A program made the translations under genes and the position numbers. Below are positions 25,722-34,875 of a stretch of 64,000 nt of DNA, piece after piece (the stretch's first letter is position 1; the number at the start of each line of letters is the position of its first letter). Under the pieces are notes generated by a model, which worked only from the letters and a program-made list of their open reading frames with translations, did not search any database and had not been told where the DNA came from. This DNA is from an uncultured Eubacteriales bacterium. GTDB lineage: Bacteria; Bacillota; Clostridia; Oscillospirales; CAG-382. The stretch covers positions 48,549 to 112,548 of the forward strand of contig URVJ01000005.1 in NCBI GenBank assembly GCA_900551295.1, given 5' to 3'.

Positions 25722-26654
25722 TTACAGCACGTTCAGCGTGCCGGTAACTTTTTCTCCGCGTCTTTCAAGCGTGTAGACCGCGCCGAAAACCTTTTCGTCG
25801 AGCAGCATTTTGATGTGCGGACGTTCAAGCGCGGATTCAAGGCTGTTTGCGTGAACCGATGCAATGAGCATAACTCCGCCGCTTCTTGCATGGAGTATTT
25901 CGCGTGATTCATCGGCAGAACCTATTTCGTCGCATATCATGACCTCTGCGGATAACACGCGCGTTGCTGTTTCCATACCTTTTTGCTTAGGCATACCGGT
26001 AATAAAATCGCACGCGCAGCCCGAAAACACGGTTTCCATGAATATCTCGCTGCGTTCGTCGATAACGCATACGCGATAGAATTTTGATAAACCGTAAGCC
26101 GCCGTACGGCTTGACAGATTTACCGCAAGGTCGCGCAAAAGCGTTGTTTTGCCGACGCCGGGAGATGAACATATAAGTATTCCGCGCGAATTCGGAAAGC
26201 CGTGCTCCTTGATGTATTTCATTATGTCAGCGCTGCAGCCGGGTATGTGCCGCGGAAGTCTTATGTTTGCGCTTTTGATTTTTGTAAAGTTTCCCGCACT
26301 CGGAGAATATACGCCGCTTATGCCGACGCGTATTCCGAAACGCGAGATATATCCGTCACGCAGCGTCGGTTCATAGGAATATACCGAGCCTTTGCAAAGC
26401 CTGAATATAAACGAATCCATTTCTTCGGGAGATACGCATATTCCGTTTACCGTATCTTTTGTAATTCCGCTGTTTGTCAGTACGCAGTTGTCCGCACCTA
26501 TCGTAAGCGTGCAAATTCCGTCGGAACGCAGCCGCAGTTCGTTTATGCTCTCAAGCGTTTTTTCATCGAGCCGGTCAAGCGCACTCTTTACTGTCTGCGG
26601 CAGAATGGGTTTTATCCTGTATATAGCACTGTCCTTTAAATTCATGTTTGTCAC
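25722..26654 (-). CDS. spoIIIAA: Stage III sporulation protein AA (ATPase)
   Basis: This is a 310-residue secretion-type ATPase. The Walker A is SSPGVGKTTLLRD at about 163, the Walker B region is VMICDEIGSADE, and CVIDERSEI and HARSGGVMLIASVHA also match the family. It is thought to energise assembly or transport by the SpoIIIA channel. It is 18 bp downstream of the peptidoglycan-binding protein on the same strand, so the operon may start there rather than at spoIIIAA. AAAGGAATTTCGTG precedes its start. Confidence 0.93.
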   Translation of the reverse strand: MTNMNLKDSAIYRIKPILPQTVKSALDRLDEKTLESINELRLRSDGICTLTIGADNCVLTNSGITKDTVNGICVSPEEMDSFIFRLCKGSVYSYEPTLRDGYISRFGIRVGISGVYSPSAGNFTKIKSANIRLPRHIPGCSADIMKYIKEHGFPNSRGILICSSPGVGKTTLLRDLAVNLSSRTAAYGLSKFYRVCVIDERSEIFMETVFSGCACDFITGMPKQKGMETATRVLSAEVMICDEIGSADESREILHARSGGVMLIASVHANSLESALERPHIKMLLDEKVFGAVYTLERRGEKVTGTLNVL

Positions 26655-26672
26655 GAAATTCCTTTCCGTTAT

Positions 26673-28511
26673 TTATCTCATACCCGTAATGAAATTGTAT
26701 ATCTGAACTATTCTTTCCCATGTCGATACGTCGATTATGCCGGTCTGCGGCAGCTGAAAACTGCGCTGGAATGCGCTTACGGCTCTTTGCGTCGCCGGTC
26801 CGAATATGCCATCGGCGTCTATGGTGGGAATTTGCGTAAAGCGTTCCGAAATGGTGTTGAGATATGTTTGCATTAGTCTTACGGCGTCGCCTCGTGAACC
26901 GATCGAAAGGTCGTTTCCGGGAAACTCCTGTTCGGGACTGTATTCGGTCGTCGCGCGTATTATGTCAAGACTTGTGTTGTACAGCACCTGCCAATCCTCA
27001 GGGGAAACAACTCCCGTCTGCTCGAGACCGAAAGTTCTCTGAAATTCTTTGAGGGCGTTTTGCGTGGATTCTCCGAATATTCCGTCGCGGCTGACACTGC
27101 TTACGGTAGGGTAGAATACGGCGATAAAGTCGAGTATGGATTGAAGTAAGTTTACATAATTTCCTCTGTCGCCTCTTTGGAGAGTAACGTCGGGTACTTC
27201 TCCCAAGAATGCGCGCAGCAATCCCTCTCCGATGACCTCCGCAAGTTTGGTAACTGCTGAAAATATAAAGGAAATTTTGTACCACGTCGCTTTTCCTACA
27301 ATTCCGTCAACATTAAGGCCGAATATCTCCTGAAAATCGCGTACAGCCGCGTCGGTAGACGCACCGAATACACCGTTTATCGACGGTATAAGTGTGATTC
27401 CAGGGTAGTTGCGGCGTATGCGCATAAGCTGGTTCTGTATGTTTCTGACGTCATCGCCGCTGTCGCCGACACTGAGCGGTGCGCCGGGATAAGAGCCGGA
27501 TACGTTTCTGACGTCGGTCGCCGTGTTTATCTCTATATCGTCGCCGTAGTAGTATCTGAGTATCTGGATAGGCGTATATCCCTGTTCCGCAAGCTCTACC
27601 GTACCCCATTGAGACATACCTTCGCACTGAACGCGTCTGCCGTCGCAGAATTGTGTAAACAGCGGATTGGCATTGCCTTGCTTTGATACGTATGAGTTAA
27701 AAATTTCATCAACGATACGGCTTATGTTTTCAAATATGTTTCTGCCCGGTACAAAAGCCTGATCGTAGCCGGTTGAACTTGTAATGTCGAAATTATAGCC
27801 TTGGCTCGGATACCATTCCGTAAAGATCCGATTGAGCGTAAGCGAGATTATGGCGTATATGTTTGCACGCAGCGAATCTTCGGGCCATGTCGGATATATT
27901 TCGGAGGATGCGACGTTTTTTATGTAGTCGGTGAACGGCACGGTGATGTTTTCGGCATTTGATGACGGTGCGCCGAGATGTACGACGACATTTTCGGGAA
28001 TGTAGATTTCTTCCGTTACAAACGGCATTACTCCGTTTTCGTCTGGACCTTGCTGCACGCGCACATCGGGTATTAAAAGTTGGTTCGGAGGAATGGTGTA
28101 ATCGACAACTCCGCCGTATATGTCCGAAAAGTCCGGGGTTATCGGAATGACCGATACCGGAAGATGGCTTTCGTTTCCGGCGAATATCTGAACCCTCTCC
28201 ACTCTTACAGGAAAATAGCCCGGTGCGTCAACATAGACGTCGGCAACTGCATAAGGAACCTGCGAGCTGTTTTTGTTTGTCGAGTCCGCAGCGTCCGGAG
28301 CGTCTATTTTAATCTGCGGCGTAAGACCGGAAGAATTTGTTGAAAGAATGTAATTGTAATATGTCGACGAAACGTTTCCGTCGGAACTGAACCGTCCCGA
28401 AGAATCGGCAACGGGATGAAAACCCGCAGTCCTTACATAAACTCTTGCGTTTTGAATCGGTATGCTCTTGTCGGCAGCCGTAACTTCTACTGTCAGATAA
28501 CCTTGCGACAT
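26673..28511 (-). CDS. SpoIID/LytB-like protein with three peptidoglycan-binding domains
   Basis: This is a 612-residue protein. Residues 1-170 hold an Ig/carboxypeptidase-regulatory-like region (VTAADKSIPIQNARVYV). Residues 205-345 resemble the SpoIID/LytB domain, with PEDSLRANIYAIISLTLNR, GMSQWGTVELA and a closing ILRYYYG. Residues about 355-610 hold three PG_binding_1 repeats, each with a DIFG/DGIFG core: INGVFGASTDAAVRDFQ, RDGIFGESTQNALKEFQ, ADGIFGPATQRAVSAFQ. There is no signal peptide, so it may act inside the mother cell or be released with the spore coat/cortex. It lies directly upstream of spoIIIAA behind a sigma-E-like promoter, which supports a sporulation role. Confidence 0.8.
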   Translation of the reverse strand: MSQGYLTVEVTAADKSIPIQNARVYVRTAGFHPVADSSGRFSSDGNVSSTYYNYILSTNSSGLTPQIKIDAPDAADSTNKNSSQVPYAVADVYVDAPGYFPVRVERVQIFAGNESHLPVSVIPITPDFSDIYGGVVDYTIPPNQLLIPDVRVQQGPDENGVMPFVTEEIYIPENVVVHLGAPSSNAENITVPFTDYIKNVASSEIYPTWPEDSLRANIYAIISLTLNRIFTEWYPSQGYNFDITSSTGYDQAFVPGRNIFENISRIVDEIFNSYVSKQGNANPLFTQFCDGRRVQCEGMSQWGTVELAEQGYTPIQILRYYYGDDIEINTATDVRNVSGSYPGAPLSVGDSGDDVRNIQNQLMRIRRNYPGITLIPSINGVFGASTDAAVRDFQEIFGLNVDGIVGKATWYKISFIFSAVTKLAEVIGEGLLRAFLGEVPDVTLQRGDRGNYVNLLQSILDFIAVFYPTVSSVSRDGIFGESTQNALKEFQRTFGLEQTGVVSPEDWQVLYNTSLDIIRATTEYSPEQEFPGNDLSIGSRGDAVRLMQTYLNTISERFTQIPTIDADGIFGPATQRAVSAFQRSFQLPQTGIIDVSTWERIVQIYNFITGMR

Positions 28512-28539
28512 TTTGAAGCTCCTTTCGTTTACTTTGCTA

Positions 28540-28570
28540 AATGTATATTCGGACTTGCTGACGGGTATGA
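28540..28570 (-). promoter_or_regulatory. Candidate sigma-E promoter for the peptidoglycan-binding protein and spoIIIA operon
   Basis: On the minus strand TCATACC (28570-28564), 16-bp spacer, TATACATT (28547-28540). The -10 element differs from the sigma-E CATACAHT by one base and the -35 resembles KMATATT. AAAGGAG follows before the ATG at 28511. The assignment to sigma-E is an inference. Confidence 0.5.
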
Positions 28571-28626
28571 CTTATATTTTTTTGAGAGGCGTTCCAAAAG
28601 CGACATTTTTTTCGTCTGCGCAAATA

Positions 28627-28632
28627 TATAAT
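28627..28632 (+). promoter_or_regulatory. Candidate -10 element of the spoIIGA-sigE operon
   Basis: TATAAT at 28627-28632 has no good -35 at 17 bp. This is expected for the Spo0A-activated spoIIG promoter type. Two imperfect 0A-like boxes (minus-strand TGTCGCT at 28605-28599 and AGACGAA at 28617-28611) lie just upstream. Confidence 0.4.
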
Positions 28633-28670
28633 AAAACAGTATTCATTATATAAAAGGTGATGTGTTCGGA

Positions 28671-29534
28671 TTGAGAACGGTATATGCCGATGTTGTGCTT
28701 GCGGTAAATTTTGCGGCGGATTATCTGATTATGTATATCAGCGGACGTGCGCTGTCGCTGAAGGTCAACGGCATGAAAATTGCTGCGGCGTCGGTTGCGG
28801 GAGCGTTGTTTGCTTTGGCATGCGAATTGTATATGTATGACAGCACGGCACAAAAGCTTGTTTTAGGTATACTTATGATACCTGTCATGTGTAAAATCTC
28901 GTATAAGACCGAAAGACGTGCGGCATTTTTAAAACTGTGCTTTGTATTCGTTTTTGTTTCGCTTTTGTTCGGCGGAGGAATGCAGCTTTTAAGCAGAATA
29001 CTTATCGGAATTCTTGCAGGGAAAAAGAATTTTTCGGGCGGAATTGACGCACGCATGTTTGTTCTTTTCTCCGGAATTATGACGGCAGTTATGATGCTGT
29101 TCAGAAGAATATCGGGATTGTCGAAAATGCCGTCCGAAACCGCCGATGTCGTAATAAGCTTTGACGGACAGACCGAACGCGGCTTTAGTCTTTTGTGCGA
29201 TACGGGAAATGTGCTGACAGATCCGTACAGCAGCCTGCCTGTGATAATAATAAAATCGGCGTGCGCACAGAAAGCGCCTGAAATCGCGGATATTGCACGG
29301 GGGATTGTTGCGGATAAAGACGCAGCGCTTGTTTCTCGTGTAAGATACATACCTGTAAGAACTGCGTGCGGGACTTCGGTTTTCTGCGCGGTAAGACCCA
29401 AAAGCGCTTTTTTAAAGCAAAACGGCGGAAAACTTTGCCCGCTTGATACCGTCGTTGCTTTTGATACGGGAGAGGACGATACATATTGCGGAACCGACGG
29501 ACTTTTTCCGTATGAACTGTCACGGAATATATGA
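28671..29534 (+). CDS. spoIIGA: Sigma-E processing peptidase SpoIIGA
   Basis: The product is 287 residues. The N-terminal half is about five membrane helices beginning VYADVVLAVNFAADYLIMY. The C-terminal half is an aspartic protease domain with the active-site motif LLCDTGNVLTDPYS near 180 and VAFDTGEDD near the end. It cleaves the pro-sequence of sigma-E after forespore signalling. I chose the TTG at 28671, because AAAGGTGA is 10 bases upstream and the protein then starts as the family does. The GTG at 28662 touches the ribosome binding site. sigE follows 25 bp later. Confidence 0.92.
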   Translation: MRTVYADVVLAVNFAADYLIMYISGRALSLKVNGMKIAAASVAGALFALACELYMYDSTAQKLVLGILMIPVMCKISYKTERRAAFLKLCFVFVFVSLLFGGGMQLLSRILIGILAGKKNFSGGIDARMFVLFSGIMTAVMMLFRRISGLSKMPSETADVVISFDGQTERGFSLLCDTGNVLTDPYSSLPVIIIKSACAQKAPEIADIARGIVADKDAALVSRVRYIPVRTACGTSVFCAVRPKSAFLKQNGGKLCPLDTVVAFDTGEDDTYCGTDGLFPYELSRNI

Positions 29535-29559
29535 CGTATAACCGAAAGGAGAATGTATT

Positions 29560-30333
29560 ATGAAAGATATGATAATAAAACTGAAGTTGGCATTAAAAAG
29601 GCTTTTCGGAATAAAGGAGCATAAGCACGTAAGCCTTTGGGAACTTTACAGTATACTTGGTGAAAACTCCGTTTATTATATCGGCGGAAACGACGCACTT
29701 CCGCCTCCGTTAAGCACAAAAGAGGAAAGCGAAATAATCTCAAAACTGTCCTGTGCAGATGAAAAAAGCGCGGCTGAAATACGTAAAACTCTCATAGAAA
29801 GAAACTTGAGACTTGTTGTTTACATAGCAAAAAGATTTGAAAACACCGGAATAGGGATAGAGGATCTTGTGTCTATCGGAACCGTCGGACTTATGAAAGC
29901 CATAAATACTTTCAAACCGGACAAGAATATAAAGCTTGCGACATATGCATCGCGCTGCATAGAAAACGAAATACTCATGTATATACGCAAAAACTCACAC
30001 TCAAAAAATGATATTTCTCTCGAAGAACCTCTCAACGTCGATTGGGACGGCAACGAACTTCTGCTGTCAGATATTCTCGGCACCGATGAGGACAGCGTTC
30101 ACAGCCGTATTGAAAAAGAGGAGGAGAAAAATATAATACGCGACGCCGTAAGCCGTCTTGAAACAAGAGAACGTACAATTATAGAAATGCGTTTCGGTTT
30201 TAATGATCCAAAGGGACGCGAAATGACTCAGAAAGAGGTAGCCGATAAGCTCGGAATATCGCAGTCGTACATTTCAAGGCTTGAAAAGAAAATTATTCTT
30301 GAACTCAAGGACAGAATAGCAAAATTTTACTGA
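29560..30333 (+). CDS. sigE: Sporulation mother-cell sigma factor SigE
   Basis: This is a 257-residue sigma-70 family protein. The amphipathic pro-sequence (about 1-30) runs into VYYIGGNDALPPPLS, the region where B. subtilis pro-sigma-E is processed. Region 2 contains RNLRLVVYIAKRFENTGIGIEDLVSIGTVGLMKAINTF, and region 4 contains EMTQKEVADKLGISQSYISRLEKKI. It drives early mother-cell genes such as spoIIIA. It is in an operon with its protease spoIIGA. sigG, often next in bacilli and many clostridia, is not downstream here. Confidence 0.95.
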   Translation: MKDMIIKLKLALKRLFGIKEHKHVSLWELYSILGENSVYYIGGNDALPPPLSTKEESEIISKLSCADEKSAAEIRKTLIERNLRLVVYIAKRFENTGIGIEDLVSIGTVGLMKAINTFKPDKNIKLATYASRCIENEILMYIRKNSHSKNDISLEEPLNVDWDGNELLLSDILGTDEDSVHSRIEKEEEKNIIRDAVSRLETRERTIIEMRFGFNDPKGREMTQKEVADKLGISQSYISRLEKKIILELKDRIAKFY

Positions 30334-30389
30334 TTTTCAGTCTGTCGTAGGCTTTAAGGATAAATTTTGTAAAAAATTGTATATACCTA

Positions 30390-30418
30390 TTGAATAAAAC
30401 CGTAAAATGTATTACAAT
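30390..30418 (+). promoter_or_regulatory. Sigma-A-type promoter of the lepA operon
   Basis: TTGAAT (30390-30395), 17-bp spacer, TACAAT (30413-30418). GGAGG precedes the lepA ATG. Confidence 0.75.
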
Positions 30419-30452
30419 ATACTGAAAAGATTTTTATTTTGCGGAGGAAGCA

Positions 30453-32273
30453 ATGGCTGACAAAAACAGAGATTTATCGCATATAAGAAACTTCTGTATA
30501 ATTGCACATATAGATCACGGAAAATCCACGCTTGCCGACAGAATTCTCGAGATTACCGATACCGTTCAGAAACGCGAGATGGAGGATCAGGTTCTTGACA
30601 ATATGGATCTTGAGAGGGAACGCGGCATTACCATTAAGGCAAGAGCCGTAAAACTGTCGTATAAATATGAGGGCGAAGAATATATTCTTAACCTTATCGA
30701 TACTCCCGGTCACGTTGACTTCAACTATGAGGTCTCGCGTTCGCTCAGCGCCTGCGAAGGCGCACTGCTTGTCGTTGACGCAACACAGGGCATAGAGGCA
30801 CAGACGCTTGCAAACGCTTATCTTGCTGTTGACAATAATCTCGAAATAATACCCGTTATAAATAAAATAGACCTCCCGAGCGCCGATATAGAGGGCACGC
30901 GAAAGGAAATAGAGGATATAATCGGAATACCTGCCGACGAAGCTCCGGCAATTTCCGCAAAAGCCGGAATAAATATAGAAGACGTGCTGATTCAGGTCGT
31001 AAAGAATATACCTGCGCCCAAAGGCGATATTTCAGCACCGCTCAAGGCGTTGATTTTCGACTCATATTATGACGCTTACCGCGGCGTTGTCGTCTATATA
31101 CGCGTCTATGACGGCTGCGTAAAGGCAGGCGACGTAATAAGACTTATGTCCACGGGCGCCGACTATGAGGTAACCGAGGTTGGATTTCTCGAACCGTTCG
31201 GATTTTCAAAGTCGGACGAGCTTCACGCGGGCGAAGTCGGCTATATAACGGCTGCAATAAAGACGGTAGGTGATACGAGAGTCGGCGATACCGTAACTCT
31301 TGCTGATAATCCCGCAAAAGATGCGCTGCCCGGATTTAAGCACGCACTTCCCGTCGTTTTCAGCGGCGTATATCCCGCGGACGGAGCAAAATACGGAGAT
31401 CTTCGCGACGCTCTCGAAAAACTTGCGCTTAACGACGCGGCACTTACCTATGAACCCGAAACGTCAACGGCTCTCGGATTCGGATTCAGATGCGGATTTT
31501 TGGGACTTCTCCATATGGAGATACTTGAAGAAAGACTTGAACGCGAATTCAATCTTGACCTTATCACGACCGCGCCGAGCGTTATATATAAAATAAAACC
31601 GCGCAGCGGAGAGGCCTACTATATTGATAACCCGTCAAACTTTCCGACGGGTGACGAAATAGAGGAAGTTTCCGAGCCGATAGTCAACGCGAGCATAATC
31701 TGTCCTACCGAATATGTAGGCAGTATAATGGAACTCTGCCAGGACAGGCGCGGAACTTATAAGGATATGAAATATATCGACACCAACCGCGCCGAACTTC
31801 ACTATGTTCTTCCGCTGAATGAGATAGTGTATGACTTTTTCGATGCGCTCAAATCAAAGACGCGCGGATATGCGTCGCTTGACTACGAACTTGCGGGATA
31901 CGCACCGTCAAAGCTTGTAAAACTCGATATACTGCTTAACGGCGAGGTTGTCGACGCGCTTTGCTTTATTGTTCACGCCGATAAGGCTTACGCAAGAGCA
32001 AGAAGAATTGCCGAAAAGCTCAAGGATAATATACCGCGCCAGCTTTTTGAAATACCGATACAGGCTGCGATCGGCGGTAAGGTAATAGCAAGAGAAACCG
32101 TAAAGGCACTGCGCAAGGACGTTCTCGCAAAGTGCTACGGAGGCGATATTACAAGAAAAAAGAAACTGCTTGAAAAGCAGAAGGAGGGCAAAAAGCGTAT
32201 GCGTTCTTTCGGAAGTGTGGAGGTTCCGCAGGAGGCGTTTATGGCTGTGCTTAAATTCGACGACGATAACTGA
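30453..32273 (+). CDS. lepA: Elongation factor 4 (LepA)
   Basis: This 606-residue protein has the usual length. The G domain contains AHIDHGKSTLADR (G1), the ERGITIK switch, DTPGHVDF (G3) and NKIDLP (G4). Domains II-V follow, and the LepA-specific C-terminus ends with GSVEVPQEAFMAVL. It is a ribosome-binding GTPase that back-translocates or remodels stalled ribosomes and aids 30S biogenesis. It leads an operon with hemW 32 bp downstream, an order common in Firmicutes. Confidence 0.97.
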   Translation: MADKNRDLSHIRNFCIIAHIDHGKSTLADRILEITDTVQKREMEDQVLDNMDLERERGITIKARAVKLSYKYEGEEYILNLIDTPGHVDFNYEVSRSLSACEGALLVVDATQGIEAQTLANAYLAVDNNLEIIPVINKIDLPSADIEGTRKEIEDIIGIPADEAPAISAKAGINIEDVLIQVVKNIPAPKGDISAPLKALIFDSYYDAYRGVVVYIRVYDGCVKAGDVIRLMSTGADYEVTEVGFLEPFGFSKSDELHAGEVGYITAAIKTVGDTRVGDTVTLADNPAKDALPGFKHALPVVFSGVYPADGAKYGDLRDALEKLALNDAALTYEPETSTALGFGFRCGFLGLLHMEILEERLEREFNLDLITTAPSVIYKIKPRSGEAYYIDNPSNFPTGDEIEEVSEPIVNASIICPTEYVGSIMELCQDRRGTYKDMKYIDTNRAELHYVLPLNEIVYDFFDALKSKTRGYASLDYELAGYAPSKLVKLDILLNGEVVDALCFIVHADKAYARARRIAEKLKDNIPRQLFEIPIQAAIGGKVIARETVKALRKDVLAKCYGGDITRKKKLLEKQKEGKKRMRSFGSVEVPQEAFMAVLKFDDDN

Positions 32274-32305
32274 TTGCATAAAAATATCGGATAAGAGGAA
32301 AAAAT

Positions 32306-33481
32306 ATGAAAGGATTGGGACTGTACTTTCACATACCCTTTTGTGTGAGCAAGTGCGGTTACTGCGATTTTTACTCCTTGCCTCAGACGGACGCGTCATT
32401 CAGACAAAGATACGTTGACGCGCTGGTAAATCATATGCGCGAATATTCCGTCCAGACAAAGGGTTATACGGTAACATCGGTGTATTTCGGCGGAGGAACG
32501 CCGACCTTACTTGAAAATGAGCAGATAAAACTGCTTATGAAAAATATAAAAAAATATTTCAGACTTTCGGATAACTGCGAGATAAGCATGGAAGCAAATC
32601 CCGGTACGGCGGATTATGAAAAATTCCGCGTGATGAGAAAAAGCGGAATCAACAGGCTGAGTCTCGGCGTTCAGAGTTTTAACGACGCACTGCTTTCGGC
32701 CTGCGGAAGAATTCACACCTGCGATGATGTTTATGATGCCGTAACGGCGGCGAGAAAAGCGGGTTTTGACAATATAAGTATAGATCTTATGTTCGGACTT
32801 CCAGGACAGACAAAGGCTGACCTGCTCGAAAGTCTGAAACGCGCGTTTGAACTTGAAGTCGAGCATATTTCGCTGTACGGACTTAAAATCGAAGAAGGAA
32901 CGCCGTTCTGGGAGCAGAGAAAGTTTCTTGCGCTGCCGGATGAGGATTCCGAGGGCGATATGTATTTCACAGCCGTAAGCTTTATGAAGCAGAACGGATA
33001 TATGCAGTACGAAATATCCAATTTTGCGCGCAAAAATCATGTTTGCCGCCACAATCTGCGGTATTGGAACGCGGACGAATATATAGGTTTCGGCGCTGCG
33101 GCACATTCGTATTTTGCGGGAAAGAGATTTTCGTTCAAGAAAAACGCAAAGCTTTATACAGATGCTCTGTGTTCAGAAAATCCGTCTGCCGGGAGCATAA
33201 TAGACGAATATATAGATATTCCTCCGTCGGCAAGGATAGCCGAATATGTAATGCTGCGGTTCAGACTGAATAAGGGCATTGATAAGGAAAAATTCAGAAT
33301 GCGGTTCGGACGTGATTTTGATTCCGTATACTATAACAGGCTGCGCCCGTTCATTCAGTCGGGGCATATCGTCGAAACTCCGAAAGGATATGCATTTTCA
33401 CTCGGCGGAATGTATGTTTCAAATTATATTTTGTCAAGAGTTGTGGATTTTGACCTGGTTATACCCGGTCTTGATCAATAA
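32306..33481 (+). CDS. hemW: Radical SAM heme chaperone HemW
   Basis: This is a 391-residue protein. The start GLYFHIPFCVSKCGYCDFYS supplies the CxxxCxxC iron-sulfur motif. It also has SVYFGGGTPTLL, ISMEANPGT, RLSLGVQSFND and SIDLMFGLPGQT, and a HemN_C domain (RFRLNKGIDKEKF). The extra fourth cysteine of true HemN is absent, so this is the heme-transfer chaperone HemW rather than coproporphyrinogen dehydrogenase. It follows lepA. Confidence 0.92.
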   Translation: MKGLGLYFHIPFCVSKCGYCDFYSLPQTDASFRQRYVDALVNHMREYSVQTKGYTVTSVYFGGGTPTLLENEQIKLLMKNIKKYFRLSDNCEISMEANPGTADYEKFRVMRKSGINRLSLGVQSFNDALLSACGRIHTCDDVYDAVTAARKAGFDNISIDLMFGLPGQTKADLLESLKRAFELEVEHISLYGLKIEEGTPFWEQRKFLALPDEDSEGDMYFTAVSFMKQNGYMQYEISNFARKNHVCRHNLRYWNADEYIGFGAAAHSYFAGKRFSFKKNAKLYTDALCSENPSAGSIIDEYIDIPPSARIAEYVMLRFRLNKGIDKEKFRMRFGRDFDSVYYNRLRPFIQSGHIVETPKGYAFSLGGMYVSNYILSRVVDFDLVIPGLDQ

Positions 33482-33501
33482 ATAAACGGAGAGGTAAAAA
33501 A

Positions 33502-33795
33502 ATGATAAAACATATCGTATGCTTTAAACTGTTTGACTCATCGCCTTCAGCAAAAAAGCAGGCAAAGAATATTCTTATGTCAATGAAGGAGAATGTCCCG
33601 ATCATACGCAATATCGAGGTAGGAACGGATTTTCTCTGTTCGGCACGTTCGTATGACGTTATTCTTCAGGTTACGCTTGATGACGAAACTGCGCTTGACG
33701 AATATCAGAACGACCTGTATCACCGCGAAAAGGTAAAGGCATATATGCACCATGCAGCAGTATCCAGTGTTGCGTTGGACTACTATATAGATTAA
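33502..33795 (+). CDS. Dabb (stress-responsive A/B barrel) family protein
   Basis: This is a 97-residue protein that fits the Dabb ferredoxin-like fold: IKHIVCFKL, then a helix, NIRNIEVGTD-like IIRNIEVGTDF, SYDVILQVTLDDETALDEYQNDLYH and a closing strand. Such proteins dimerise to form barrels, and many have no known substrate. It lies between hemW (20-bp gap) and the ABC lipoprotein (24-bp gap), so it is probably co-expressed with both. Confidence 0.85.
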   Translation: MIKHIVCFKLFDSSPSAKKQAKNILMSMKENVPIIRNIEVGTDFLCSARSYDVILQVTLDDETALDEYQNDLYHREKVKAYMHHAAVSSVALDYYID

Positions 33796-33819
33796 ACAAA
33801 ATTAAAGGAAGTATCAAAA

Positions 33820-34875
33820 ATGAAAAGATTGCTCGCATTATTTCTCTGCCTTGCAATGTGCTTAGTTTTTGCAGGCTGCAACGCTAAGAAAAACGATGAG
33901 GAAAATACCGAAAACAACAATGAGAATGCCGGAATTTCTCAGACTCAGAATGAAAATGATGAAGTTAAAGAGAGTACCGAACCCGTATCCGTCAGAGTCG
34001 GCGCACTCAAAGGCCCTACCGCAATGGGACTCGTAAAGCTCATGAACGACAGCGATTCGGAAGAAGACACGGGTATATGCGATTATGAATTTTCGATTCT
34101 CGCATCTCCCGAGGAAATCACTCAGCCGCTTATAAAAGGCGAGCTTGATATTGCAGCAGTGCCGGCAAACCTCGCAAGCATACTCTATAACAGCACCGAC
34201 GGACAGATACAGACGCTTGCAATAAATACGCTCGGTGTGCTTTATATAGTAGAAAACGGCGACAGCGTTCACTCCGTCGAGAATCTCCGAGGAAAGACGA
34301 TTTATGCGTCCGGAAAAGGTGCAACACCCGAATATGCGCTCAATTTCATGCTTGAATCAAACGGACTTGAAATCGGAAAAGACGTAAACGTTGAATTCAG
34401 AAGCGAACATTCCGAATGTGTTGCGGCTATAACCGCATCGGAAGACGCCGTTGCTCTGCTGCCGCAGCCTTTTGTCACAACGGCTATGGCGGCAAACGAG
34501 AATATCCGCATTGCAATAGATCTTACAAAGGAATGGGAAAACGCGTCTGACTGCACGCTTGTAACGGGTGTTATGGTTGCAAGAAAGGATTTTGTACAGA
34601 ATCACAAGGACGCACTTGATCTGTTCCTTGAACAGTATGCGGACTCGGTTGATTATGTCAATGAGAACGCAAAAGACGCGTCTGCGCTTGTTGAAAACTA
34701 CGGAATAGTCAAGGCAGCCGTTGCCGAAAAGGCGATTCCGTATTGCAATATCGTGTGCATAACGGGTTCGCAGATGAAAGATAAGCTTGCGGGATACCTT
34801 GAAGTGCTTTACGGACAAAACCCTAAGGCAGTCGGCGGAAAACTTCCCGATGACGGATTTTATTACGGTGAATAA
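33820..34875 (+). CDS. ABC transporter substrate-binding lipoprotein (NMT1/SsuA/ThiY-like)
   Basis: This is a 351-residue protein. The lipoprotein signal is MKRLLALFLCLAMCLVFAGC, with Cys20 as the lipid site, followed by an Asn/Glu-rich linker. The binding fold matches the nitrate/sulfonate/taurine and thiamine-precursor group: VRVGALKGPTAMGLVKLM, ELDIAAVPANLAS, LRGKTIYASGKGATPEYALNFML and VALLPQPFVTTAM. It feeds the permease and ATPase encoded next. The ligand cannot be read from the sequence, and no metabolic gene next to it points to one. Confidence 0.85.
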   Translation: MKRLLALFLCLAMCLVFAGCNAKKNDEENTENNNENAGISQTQNENDEVKESTEPVSVRVGALKGPTAMGLVKLMNDSDSEEDTGICDYEFSILASPEEITQPLIKGELDIAAVPANLASILYNSTDGQIQTLAINTLGVLYIVENGDSVHSVENLRGKTIYASGKGATPEYALNFMLESNGLEIGKDVNVEFRSEHSECVAAITASEDAVALLPQPFVTTAMAANENIRIAIDLTKEWENASDCTLVTGVMVARKDFVQNHKDALDLFLEQYADSVDYVNENAKDASALVENYGIVKAAVAEKAIPYCNIVCITGSQMKDKLAGYLEVLYGQNPKAVGGKLPDDGFYYGE

